Positions 36,700 through 47,227 of a DNA stretch of 64,000 nucleotides are shown piece by piece. Position 1 is the stretch's first letter. Each line of letters starts with the position of its first letter. The stretch is from Copromyces sp. CBS 386.78 (taxonomy: Eukaryota; Ascomycota; Sordariomycetes; Sordariales; Sordariaceae). Where the stretch lies: assembly GCA_030685235.1 (NCBI GenBank), contig MU839209.1:61966-125965 (forward strand), read 5' to 3'. The notes beneath the pieces are model-generated. The model was not told the origin of the DNA. It ran no database searches and saw only the letters and a program-made list of their open reading frames with translations. Made by a program: the position numbers and the translations under genes.

Positions 36700-38034
36700 A
36701 TGGCTTCGGCATCTTTCCGAGACTCGCTGGGCTCTCTAGGATGGTCCCGCCGAGAACCGGACATTCCTGTCAACACGTCCCAACAGCGCGGTCTACTATC
36801 ATCCATCAAGTCTCTCAACCCCTTCGGCAATGGTGGCTATGTTCAACTACCAACGACTGAAGGCCCCGGTGCTGCTCTCCCAGCACCTACCCGTCGGGAA
36901 GAGGAAGAAGGCTGGTTTGTTTGTGAGTCAACCCCCATTCTGCCTGGCTCAGTTGCTCGTCTTTCCCATGTTGCCTGCTGTGCTTTGCAGCATTTGCCCT
37001 CCGTACCCCTGCAGAGAAGATCCGCACTGCAGGACATGTGCCGCTTTTGCGTCTCCGTGTCTTAGTTACCAGGTTGCAGAGCATCTGAGAGGGAGGGGGA
37101 GGGCATAGCGGTTTCATCCTCCTTGCTATACTTATTATTCACGTCCGGTTGGGAAGCCCTCGTCACAACAGCAAGGCTAACTTGTACCCAATAGTGAGTC
37201 GGTGGGACCGCATGTTGATTTTCGCTGCTTGCAACCTGGGCGCGCTGGCCTGCTTCGTCTTGGCCTTCGCCTTGTTCCCCGTGTTGTCGCTTAAGCCGCG
37301 CAAACTCGTGATCCTGTAAGTGCTTGTTCTTGCTATTCACAGCCTTCCCCCTCCCCTCCACCAAGTTGTTTCTCCAAGCCCTGCCTCACCCTCCTGGAAA
37401 TCTGACCCCCCCCCCCCCTCCCCCACTCCTCCCTTCCCGTTTCTTGGACTTGACTCATCAATATACGCTGGAGCCCGTCGTTATATCCGTTTGATGGTGC
37501 ATATGCACACCATTCGCATGATGCTCTAGCCATGTTGGCGGCCCGATGACTCTACGAGGCTGATCATCCGGCACTTGGATGACTCTCTGGCATCATCGAC
37601 ATTTTAAGGGGCAGATCGGATAGTCAACTGTGGATGTTTAGCTAACGCGTGCGGTACCCACTCCATAGATGGACACTCGGCTCGATACTCTTCATCACGT
37701 CCTTTGCGGCTATGATGGGACCATGGGCGTACCTTAAGCACCTGACCTCTGGATCAAGGTTGCCCTTTACTTCGGCGTACTTTGGTTCCTTGATTCTGAC
37801 CATGTACTTTGCTCTTAGCGTAAGTTTTCCTTGGCCGTTGTCCGGGGTATGATGGTTGACTAACATGGCGTTTCGAAATAGCTGCACAGCACGATCCTCA
37901 CCCTCCTTTCCGCCCTCGTCCAGATGGCGGCTCTGATCTGGTACTTAGTCAGCTACTTCCCTATGGGGGCGGATGGCCTTCGCGTCGCGACGTCTTTCGG
38001 TGCCCGCAGAGCCGCCGCCTGGATGTCTGGGTAG
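36700..38034 (+). CDS. SFT2: SFT2, Golgi vesicle-transport tetraspan membrane protein (four exons)
   Basis: Exons 36700-36922, 37195-37315, 37669-37819 and 37882-38034 give 215 residues. The three introns (272, 353 and 62 nt) have GTGAGT, GTAAGT and GTAAGT donors, CTAAC branch sites and TAG acceptors, and all junctions keep frame. Sft2 is an integral Golgi/endosome membrane protein that assists vesicle fusion in retrograde traffic. Seen: FRDSLGSLGWSRREPD and LNPFGNGGYVQLPT in the cytosolic N-terminus, REEEEGWFVLSRWDR across junction 1, then four hydrophobic spans containing CNLGALACFVL, FPVLSLKPRK, FAAMMGPWAYLKHL and SAYFGSLILTMYF, ending SYFPMGADGLR. These match the Got1/Sft2 family closely. 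The first two introns are long for this genome. Confidence 0.93.
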
Positions 38035-39944
38035 ATGGTCAAAGGGGATGGGAGATGATGGGGTGTAGGCCTGCGGTAGCCCGCTTGGCTGTACGTTTGT
38101 CTAATGCTGTAGCGCATTCGCGACTTGTTCGTGCTCCGACAATGCGTCTTCGGATTGCGTGTATACCTAAAAGCAGGCTTTGTCAAGTATGGGTTGTGGA
38201 TAGTGCCGCAAATAATACAAGTCGTTCTCGTCAAGAAGACTCGCGGTCTCTATTCCCATCCCCATTGTCTTCACCACCCGCATGCATACTATTTCCAACA
38301 AGCCTTGCTCCACGGCCAACATAGCTCACCGTTCAGCAGATGGCCTTCTTGTGCCCCCGACGGACACCGGCGTTACACAGGCCTCTATCCAACTGTTCAC
38401 TTGACGGAAACATTGGAAAAACCAGAGAACGGCATGAAGCCTTGCTGTCTGGAGGAGACCACCAACGCTCCCATCCTGCCTCTTCCTCTTCCATCGCTCC
38501 CTCTCCGCCCTCCGCCTCTACCCCCTTTCGGTGCAGTTTCTGCATTTCTTGCACGTCACTACCTAGCCGGTTGACTACCTACGCTCTCTGCGCTCCCGTA
38601 TCCAGATTGCTCCAGCATAGGGACGGCTTAAGGCCAAGCAGCCTAATTCCAAGTGGAACTGACCTCAGGCTACTTGCGCTGGCACGATCTCCTAGGGACT
38701 ATGCTAGCTGGCACCGAACCAACCCGAATGGGAGGGAACCTCAATCGGAACTCGGTGAAGCATATCGCAAGCCCGAAGCCACATCCACATCCATGTCCAC
38801 AGTCAGGGGCGTTGGCACAGCAACCGCGAAAACCCTTATGGAAGCTGGGGAGCGAACTCACACGACCTACGCCTCCACGAGCGGATGACTATCTATACCA
38901 TGCCTATCACCGAACAAGTTCCCCTGCCTCCCAAGACATGGAGACTTGATCTAGGATGGAGAGCCGACGAGTATGGGGAAAGCGTTGCACCATGAAAGTC
39001 TGCTGCCGATATCTTGCTGCTACCGAGATATATCCATCGCCATACTTACCTCTCTCGTTCGTTCTGTCACATCACCCTTCCACCCTTCCCTGATGCCCGC
39101 ATCGCTCTGCTGTCAGTCGTCACAATCAAAGCATGTTTCCACACAGGGATGAAGATGTGGGAAAGCTATTCTATTCGTCTGTACTATTTATCGGTCTATC
39201 AAGCCGAATCCGATCCCCCGCTGCCCAACGCCCAAGTCCCAGACTCCCGGACACCCTCCCCTCCCACCCTCAAGTCCTTCCACACGACAACCTCCCCCCC
39301 CTCCTCTCCCCTCGCCACCCGCCAAGTTCCACGATGCGTCGTCTATTTGGCCCTAGGCAGCAAAAGCCACATAGGTTTCCAGGTAGTGCCACGTGGAGGC
39401 ATAGACGTCCGACTTCACTACCCTTTTTACCCCACACTTGTGATCGGGAGGGAAAACGAGCGCGACTTCGCAACTCACAACCCAGCTATGGTTAGTACGC
39501 CAAAACTCCGTCCCCAGTCTATTAACCATGCAAAGTCTTTTTTTTTGTGTTTTTTTGTTTTTTTTCTGTCCAGACAAAAGAAATGGGGTACTTGCCTTGT
39601 CGTTGTCGTCCTGTGTCTGCCCCCTCCTCCGCTGCAGCTTCCTTGTTGTCGACCTTTCGATCTTGCTTCCCGGCTTCTCCGCCTCGCAGTGTAAGTCCTC
39701 CACCCCGCCCCCCCAGCTCCTCCGATGCGGTCCGATCTTGAATTTGTTGTCCTCCACTGGCGGCTGAGAAACTGTTAGTAATTTGTCACATACTAGATTG
39801 GAGGTTTGAAAGAACTCACTCCTTACGCCTCACCAAGCGCTAGGTACCCAACCCCACACTCTTGCCCCTTCATAGCGCACACAATCTGCACCCAGTGTGC
39901 GCGATCGTGCTACACTCTCCGCCGCGGAAGACTACACTAGCTGG
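38035..39944. other. gene-poor region 3' of SFT2
   Basis: 1.9 kb with only low-complexity frames. The longest (+ strand 38340-38888 and 39014-39694) are P/S/T/L/R-rich without recognisable domains. A pyrimidine tract ending CTGTCCAG near 39.54-39.58 kb and a GTAAGT at about 39.69 kb could bracket an exon, but no convincing protein is produced. The left part is SFT2 3' UTR. Confidence 0.4.
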
Positions 39945-40940
39945 CTAGTTCGTGTAGACCCGGCCCGAGATCGGGTCCCGGATGACTCTAGGGCCGCGAG
40001 GAGCCTGTCGAGCTTCACGCTGACGCTGCAAGTGGGCCGCCAAAGCGACCTGAGCCCTGCGTTCTTTTTCCTCCCGGTTACGACGATCGGCAGCGTACTG
40101 ACGTACGCGCTCGTCGTTTTCCTTGCGCCATTGCTGACGCCTCTCTCGTTCCGAAAGCGTAGAACTGTCGGAGTCACAATCCGACCCGCGCCTTGCGACG
40201 CGTGCTTTCTTCTCCTTCTTCACAGCGGGACTTGGGCTGTTAAAAAAGGAGTGGTCGGATAACCAATCTTCTTCTTCAGTCGCATGAAACGACGAGCAGA
40301 CAGAGAGGTTGTCGAAGTTGGGACCTTCAGAATCAGCAGGGCTCTAGGCCGCGTCATCGTCGGAACAATCCAAAATCGAGGGACTCGTGCTCTTTTGCTG
40401 GTAGGCAAGCGAGCACTGCTGTCGCACAGGTGTGCTTGGCAGAGCGACGAGAGATGGAGTTGAAGTCTTGAGAGTGTTGCCGTCGAAGGGTGACATGACG
40501 GACTTGAGACCAGCGTCGAAGAACTCAGCGAGGTGGTTGAGACCATCACCGAAGAACTCCAGCATTGTCGAGGTGTTGTCGTCGTCAGAGGTCTGAGTGG
40601 CGCAGCTGATGTAGCTGGAACCAGGTCTCTTGTCGGGGATCGATGGCGCGGTGTGCAACCAGTCGATGATGGTGTTCGACAGAGATGTGGCGAGTCTCGA
40701 CAGAGTTGCAAACGGCCTGATTGTCGAGCGACAGTGTGTGCCAGTCACGGCGTCGACAATGAAGAGAAGAGGACCGATGCAAAACTGATCGAAGCACATG
40801 ACCGCGGCCTTCTGAGCGGGACACAACAGAGTTGCGTCGAGAAGCTCGACGGCGCGCGCAGCCGAGGTGCTGAGTAGCCAAAGCAGCCCCATGAGGAAGG
40901 CGCCCAGCAGAGAGAACTCATTCTTGCTTGTTGAGAACAT
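39945..40940 (-). pseudogene. hypothetical protein gene interrupted by one in-frame TAG
   Basis: From ATG 40940 (MFSTSKNEFSLL) one frame runs 198 codons to TAG at 40346-40344, then continues in the same frame for 132 codons to a final TAG at 39945. The part before the stop has a hydrophobic N-terminal helix (LLGAFLMGLLWLL), cysteines, and ends DCSDDDAA. The part after starts SPADSEGPNFDN, keeps the same acidic/serine style (ATEEEDWLSDHSFF), then becomes highly charged (ERERRQQWRKENDERVRQYAADRR). The continuity suggests one gene with a nonsense mutation. CAG to TAG is a C-to-T change at CpA, the RIP preference. An intron ending at this TAG is possible, but no good donor or branch site is visible. 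No homologue recognised. Alternatives: truncated 198-residue protein, readthrough, or sequencing error. Confidence 0.5.
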
Positions 40941-40993
40941 GTTGTTGATTGTTGTATTGTATGAGAAAAGTTGTTTCTGGCTAAGCAGAGAAA

Positions 40994-41061
40994 GTGCAGT
41001 TGTGTTGATGATGTCTTGCGACAAAAAGTGCAGTTGTGTTGATGATGTCTTGCGACAAAAA
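40994..41061. repeat. perfect 34-bp tandem duplication
   Basis: Positions 40994-41027 and 41028-41061 are identical (GTGCAGTTGTGTTGATGATG... ending GCGACAAAAA). The duplication lies 54 bp upstream of the ATG of the interrupted hypothetical gene, on the 5'-leader side. Its length is not a multiple of three and it carries no credible start for that gene, so it is more likely leader or promoter than coding. Confidence 0.85.
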
Positions 41062-41218
41062 AGTGGTTGATGAAAGATGAAGAGAGAAAGAGAAGAGGAG
41101 AAGAACGGGAGAGAGGCGGGCGCAAGAGAAGGCGTTTACTTGGGCCCCAGGATCACATGCCAGCCCTGATCTTGGGTCGGGGACGAGTGCAATTTTGGGT
41201 TGGGGACAAGTACCCAAT

Positions 41219-41423
41219 AGGGAAGGAGCGCCCGACTCATGGACGCGATTAGGGAAGGAGCGCCCTACTCATGGACGTGGTTAGGGAAGGAGCGCCCTAC
41301 TATTGGACGCGGTTGAGGAAGGCACGCGCCTACATGGACACGGTTTGGGAAGGCGCGCCCTACTCATGGACGCGTACCCGTGGACGCGATCTGGGAAGGC
41401 GCGTCTTGCCTGTGGACAATCTT
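41219..41423. repeat. 32-bp minisatellite, six diverged units
   Basis: Units of the type AGGGAAGGAGCGCCCTACTC followed by ATGGACGCGATT occur at 41219-41250, 41251-41282, 41283-41314 and 41315-41346, all exactly 32 bp. A 46-bp unit with a partial internal duplication follows at 41347-41392, then a truncated unit at 41393-41423. Similarity declines from left to right. Long overlapping frames on both strands here are by-products of the GC-rich repeat. Confidence 0.85.
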
Positions 41424-42402
41424 GGGCCGGAGAGCTGGGGGGTTTCGCCCCTGTCCGGGGGCCTGGCGGGGGGGTGTACGGGAAAATAGGCACCTGGAGA
41501 GAGAAGGAAATACAGAAGGCAAGTGATTTATAGGGCAACTGGGACCGCTACCCGAGGGGAAAGGTCCAGCGGGAACCTAGAAGGTCCAAGAGTCTGAGAC
41601 GATTATCAGGGCACTTGTAACTAAGGTAGGTAAGGAGCCTGAAAGGACCCGACGGGAGGGATGTCAGTCGCCCGATGAGTCTGGTTACGGTAATTCTGGC
41701 CACTGTAAGTTGGATTCCCAGGTCCCAACGCTAGAAGCTCTAAGGACTCTTTCAGAAGGTGGTGTGGGCCTTGCAGTGTGAATGGGGTGAGGGTCGGGTA
41801 TCGTCTGAAGGAGGCGTATGAAGCCATCGCGGTCATCAATAAAAAGGGTTCGGGAAAGACCACCACTTTCATCGCTTTGGACTTTTATCTGAGAATCAAC
41901 TTTTATATGCCGTGAAGTCAAGCTTGGCGATTGTATAACATGTCATTGGTCAGCCCTATTTGTGGATCCGCGCACACGGTGTTTCGGTTACTGGTTCCTG
42001 GTTCCTGCTTGTTGAAGTGGCGTCCAACCCTTGTCATGTATCCATAAGCTGGCGCATGCATGATGCTACTCGACACATGTCTTTAACGACAGATGTTCTG
42101 GGATTGCCTATACCTACTGCCTGTAGGTCAACATTGGCATTATTTACAGGCAGAGAGACGATCTCCTTCTGCAGGGCAGCTAAGGGTGTTCCCCGAGTTG
42201 CAGCCAAAGACCATGCATGACCCTTCCACTGCGGTGATGCCACCAAGACAGTTGTGCAAATGCAGCCATTGACATGGTATGTTCTCTTCAATAGAATGCT
42301 TTCTCGACGACATTCCTTCGAGCGATGCCATTCATTAAGGCAGAGACAGTGCCTCATGTGATCAGTCGATTGACATAAGGTAGATTCCGAACAATTTAGC
42401 CA
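41424..42402. other. intergenic stretch with no supported gene
   Basis: About 1 kb after the minisatellite, starting with a short G-rich tract near 41.43-41.48 kb. The frames on both strands are short with unremarkable composition. I see no recognised protein, RNA gene or further repeat. Confidence 0.4.
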
Positions 42403-43401
42403 TTGCATACCCACATCCCGCTCCGATGGCAGACGGTCAGGTCCATCGTACGACGACAACTCCGTCTTCAGTTCTCGACACCGTCAGGCCTTTCAAATGT
42501 CGACTTCTCCTCGGAGAAACGGAAGCGCGCGTCCTCTCCCCAAACCCTGAAGCTTAATGGGTGCATGTACCTTCGTAATAATATCCGACAACAACATCGG
42601 GTTCCCACCAACCAGCTCTTCCGCCGATACAGCAGCTCCTCATCATCAACACCTGAATACCATGGCCAAGGAGATATGAGACAGTTTTTCCCCAACCAGC
42701 TACTTGCAGCAGACTCTCGTCCACTTCCGAAAGAGCGGCACAAGAACACACTGTTAGACTACAACCCAATGGTCCCACGAGTCTGATCAAACCTCGACCT
42801 GTATAGACAACCAAATGGATGACGGATTCTTTCCGGCGACCAAAGAAATGCCCAGCCTCGCGCCAGACAACCATCCTCGACAGCTGTTGACGATACTAGC
42901 ACAGTTTCAATCCTACTCTATATTATCTTCGCCCATTGTTGGTTCATCTTAGCCTTAGCCCAACAGTTGCGACATTGCGCGGACGAGCAAAACAAAATCA
43001 AGACAGAAATCAAACCCGGCGATATTACCGATGAACGACTCCACAAACGCGCGTAGGACAAAGCCTTACCATAACTTATCGGTTTTGTTGTATCTGCTCA
43101 TTCTCTTACCTATGCTCAAGCTGTCCCATGACTAAAAACAAGTAGCGCCGAAGCCGAAGAACTAATACCGGTTGTTCATAAGGACGGCTAACAGCAACAC
43201 CTCGTCTCGGCACCTTCAACCTCAGGGAACCACATGTCACTGGCTCATATTCCCCGGCAAGTTTGTTAAAGATTCCCAGGGATGAACGTGGCCATCAGCA
43301 TGTTGCACGAATGGGGCCATTAGATCGACAGTCATTCTGTCCCCTCTCCGCACATTCGGAAACTTGTAGGAATCCGAGCCACAGTCTCAGTAGTATAGCG
43401 A
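42403..43401 (+). pseudogene. possible decayed reading frame (no family recognised)
   Basis: An open frame of 127 codons (42403-42786) is followed in the same frame by about 200 more codons broken by nine stops (TGA, TGA, TAG, TAA, TGA, TAA, TAA, TAG, TAG). Between stops the translation looks protein-like, for example CADEQNKIKTEIKPGDITDERLHKR and ELIPVVHKDG-type stretches. Most stops could come from C-to-T changes of CAG, CAA or CGA codons. This may be a mildly RIPped or aged pseudogene. It may also be chance: no domain is recognised and no intron model rescues the frame. Confidence 0.25.
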
Positions 43402-46400
43402 GCTCACAGCTTTGTTCAAATGCTGCGTTGCAAGCTTCATGCTACCCTTAGCCCCCAAGTGATTTCCTAGCCCGCTGAAACCTACAACCTCGTATCAAAT
43501 TACCTTTTACCTAGGACGTAGACAGACGGACGTCGTTACGCCAACATCCCCTCCTAGCGAATCACCGAACGATGATCTCCCCCATCCAGTCTCCAGATTG
43601 CGGGGCCCCCGCCGTTGCCGCCAATGGACCTGGGATGTTTCTTGGGTACATACATTATAACGAATCTGGTAGATCTGAGCTACTACTCCAACGCATCCGA
43701 TCCAATCCGATCCGATCGCGCCTCTCCAGCTCCTCCTCGTCCCTTCTGCCTTCCTCCATCGCCCGATCGCTTCGCATAGTGTTGTGCACACGGCATCTGT
43801 TACATGCATATGTGCATCGGCACGCGGCGGCGAGCAATCTAGAATATATGTACACACTAGGGTATCAAGGCGTTAAGGCAGGCTGGCTGGTGGGGAGCGG
43901 GATGATAGTTGAGCGGGGCGGGGCGGGGCGATGCGGGGGCCGCGGGGGTCACACGCCCGCCGTCATTGGAGCCAGTCCCGCCAGCGCCAGGGCCCCGAAC
44001 CGGCAGCAGGGCATCCACGGAAGCCACGTGGAGTCCGGGGTAAAGAAGGGAATTCAGTCAGCGACTCAGCTCCAATGGCAGAATTATGCGGCTTGCAAAC
44101 TTGGTGGCATTGTGTCTTGCGTAAAGAATCAATGTTTGAGTCACCGTTGTCACGGGGTACGGACATCATCGACAAGTTTGCAAGCGGCATACCCGGCAAG
44201 ACGAGCTCTTTAAAAGCGAAGAGCAGAAGGGGGGGGGGGGGGGGGTGGGGGGCCGTAGCCGGGGATCGTCGGGAATCGGAGATTTTTGCTGCTTATGTCG
44301 GGGTTTCCCGGCTCCACCGGCTCCACTTTGTCCGGTACACCCGCACGTGCTGTACCAGATATACAAGTCGAGAGCTCCGTATCTGGCGCCGAGATGGCCT
44401 GATTGGAATTATCGAAGAACACGATGAGATATCCTTCATTCTATTGCCTCCTAGTACATGGTGCAACATCATTGTAAAGACCACTGTGGACTCGTGTCAA
44501 GATACTACATAATCGGTCCATGCTTCACGTTGGGGTAGATCGATCCGTCTCGTAACGAGGTAACAATCACCGGTCCATACTTTGTGCGTATTTACCAATA
44601 TAGCATCATGTGTAGGGACATCGATGCAGTTGAAGATCTTTGTCGGAGAGTGGGCAGTCGGGGGGGACTAGGGGGAGCACGAACAGCATATAACCCTAAC
44701 CCACCTTACAATCTTGGAAGATCCGACATCCCGCCGTACTGCTTACCGCTGCATGACAGCAACCACATCGGAGTTCAATATGAGGTGTCCAAGTTGAATT
44801 AGACATTATGGCCCTAGTGAATCCTTCATATTAACTGTTCGTTCTACTCTCTGAAAGGTCCTGTGCGTTGTCTAGCTGGTGTAAACAGTAGACCTAGGTG
44901 GTTTTTTTTGGTCTGCTGATCACATGCTGATGATCTTGATATATCCTTGGCTAGCCACGTTACTCGATGTTCCCCCGTTGTAGTGTATTTGTTTTCTTTT
45001 AATATACGGATCCTCGACCAGGCGGTACCATATTGCGAATATCGATCCGAATGCTCGCATGTCGGTTAGACGGATGTCGATAGAATGACGGGCTTTACTC
45101 GCCCACTTGACGAAGTAGCCCTGGCCCTGGAGTTGGAACTTCGTGGCCATGGATATAGTAGTTGCGTGTGGTCTATCGGAATCTATTGTTGATTTCCAAG
45201 CACCATTCACCCTTTCCAAGACCTTTGGCCTAGCAGGATATGTAAAGTGATCACCAGTACTGCATCAGTTGACATTACGGCACCTCAAATTGTCAGGCGA
45301 ACACTCCTTTCTTTACTGCCCCTTGTCGGCATTTTGCGTTTGTAGAAGCGTCGAGTTAAAGGACAGTGGGTGCCATTCACTCGTCCGGTCCGGCCAGGTT
45401 TCCCTTCTCACAAGGATCGAGGCCATCCGTCGAGAATGGAGCTAAGACGAGCGCCCTTGGTGCCCTGACCTAAACCTCGGCAATCGTTTGAACATTCAAC
45501 AAAAGCAAAGGCCCGGGGACGGCGAGTCTTGCGTTTGCAACCGCCCGCGAGTGATTTCTGCACCAAGTACCAGGAAATGCGCTGATCAAAGCCGTCTATG
45601 TTAGTTGCTCAAAGCACACTCGCAATTGTGTATAGCACAAGGAAAAGGGTTAAGCTCGAACGAGCTGTTGGACTCGGTGTCATACTACTTGTAGAAGGTT
45701 GAAATGCTTGACTCGTCAGCCTTGTATGTAACGGATTTAACTTCACCATGCGACTAGCTTGGGATCAAGTATCTTGGTGACTTGCGCGGGACTAGCGTCA
45801 CCTAACAGGACCGTGATTGATGGAAGTTGGTTACCATCTGGACATCTCAGGCTGACGGAAGTGGCTCAAGCGAATTGGTACCAGGGGGCGTCGACTGTGG
45901 AGGTAAATACCTCGACATGGCTCATCGGAATTTTGACCGTTGTCCATGACTCGAAAGAGGAAGCTGGAAGTTATGGAACAATTCCTGAACAAATGCCCCT
46001 CTACGGTGCCGGACCCCTCTGGCCCGCCCGGCTGCCCCGTGCTTCCCTTGGACGGTGGCTTACCATACATCGCTTGTTGCCGGTGGCTGGTACACGGGCC
46101 TGCATTAACCGTGGCACGCTCCCCTCCAATTCCCCTCCGTCCCGTCCTTCCCCTCCCCGCACAAACCCTCCCGTGTTATTTTGCACCAGGGCAAGCAGCT
46201 GCGGGCAATTCAAATTGATTAGAATTCGTACGACGACGTGAGTGGATAGGTTGACACCTCAATCGCAGCATTGCCTGTGGGTTATAAATGGTACAGGTAC
46301 GCGGCGGACCTGCTTCCTTGTTCATCCCCACTACTACTGCAGAACTTCACTCCAGGAGCCGAAGAAAAATTTATTCCACACACAAATCTCAGTTGCCGGT

Positions 46401-47227
46401 CCGATTTGTCCAGGCACTGTCCGCAGTCCCCCTCCAATACTTTTTTCCCTTTTTTTTTTTTTTTTTTTTTTTTTCCTTAACCAACCCTCTCCCCTCCCCC
46501 CCGCGCAACCCAACCCCATTTCTCATTTCACTCCTACAGACTGCATCCCGAGGCTGCCATCTTTAGGGTTATATCTCAATCTCTCTGTGGATCCAGCAAC
46601 CTGTTATTGGACGCCCGCTGGACTCCAGGCATTCACTTTCGCATTCGACGCCAGGCGTGCCATCACCTGCTCTCCTCCGCTCTCCTCCGCTCTCCTCCCC
46701 CTCCCGGTTGATTCGCCCTCGTCTGCATCATTGGTCGTCATCGTCAACAGCCTGCACCTTCGACCTATCTTCTTGAGGCTCAGTCAGCTCTGACACCTGT
46801 TGGACGCCCCGCAAGCGAGATCTTTTCCGACCGTGTACCCGTGCGCATTCGGCAAGAATTTTGCTGTCGAGTCACCAAACACCTTCTCCCAAAGGTCGTG
46901 CTCCTCGTTTTCGGCAACCTCTACATTCTCTCAGACTTCGACCGAGACAGAAACGTCCAACCGAGTCCAGCTTCAGCAACAATCTGCCCCGCAGAACCCG
47001 ACATCGAGTAGCCGCTCAAGATCGTCAAAGGCCTCAGCGCCGTCAGCAGATTGTCAGAGAGGAGAGGTAATTCTCGCCCTTCTCCGGACATCCGATTAAC
47101 GCAGACAGCCTTAGTGAGCAGTCCAGCCGAGGCGACCGACACCAAGTTCCCGTGATCGACCGAGCTTCCCCTCGATCAATCCATCGTCTTGCAACTTGCT
47201 TCACGCCCCGCACCCGCCAAAAACAAA
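43402..47227. other. gene-poor region upstream of the LARP gene
   Basis: 3.8 kb. Contents seen: G-rich blocks around 43.91-43.95 kb; a 17-G run at 44229-44245 followed by T and six G; a 99-codon minus frame at 45219-44920 with balanced composition but no known domain; and a 25-T run at 46450-46474. From roughly 46.4 kb onward the sequence is C/T-rich and likely LARP promoter and leader. A possible leader intron (GTAATT near 47067 to ACAG near 47106, with a GATTAACG branch-like site) lies there. No supported gene. Confidence 0.4.

Noticed and set aside
38340..38888. 182-codon open frame downstream of SFT2
   Set aside because: S/P/R/T-rich with no domain, it overlaps other frames of similar length on both strands, and lies in probable 3' UTR and spacer.
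40344..40430. Intron that would remove the TAG of the hypothetical gene, ending at the TAG itself
   Set aside because: The only phase-compatible donor (GTGCGA) is weak and no CTAAC/CTGAC-like branch site precedes the acceptor.
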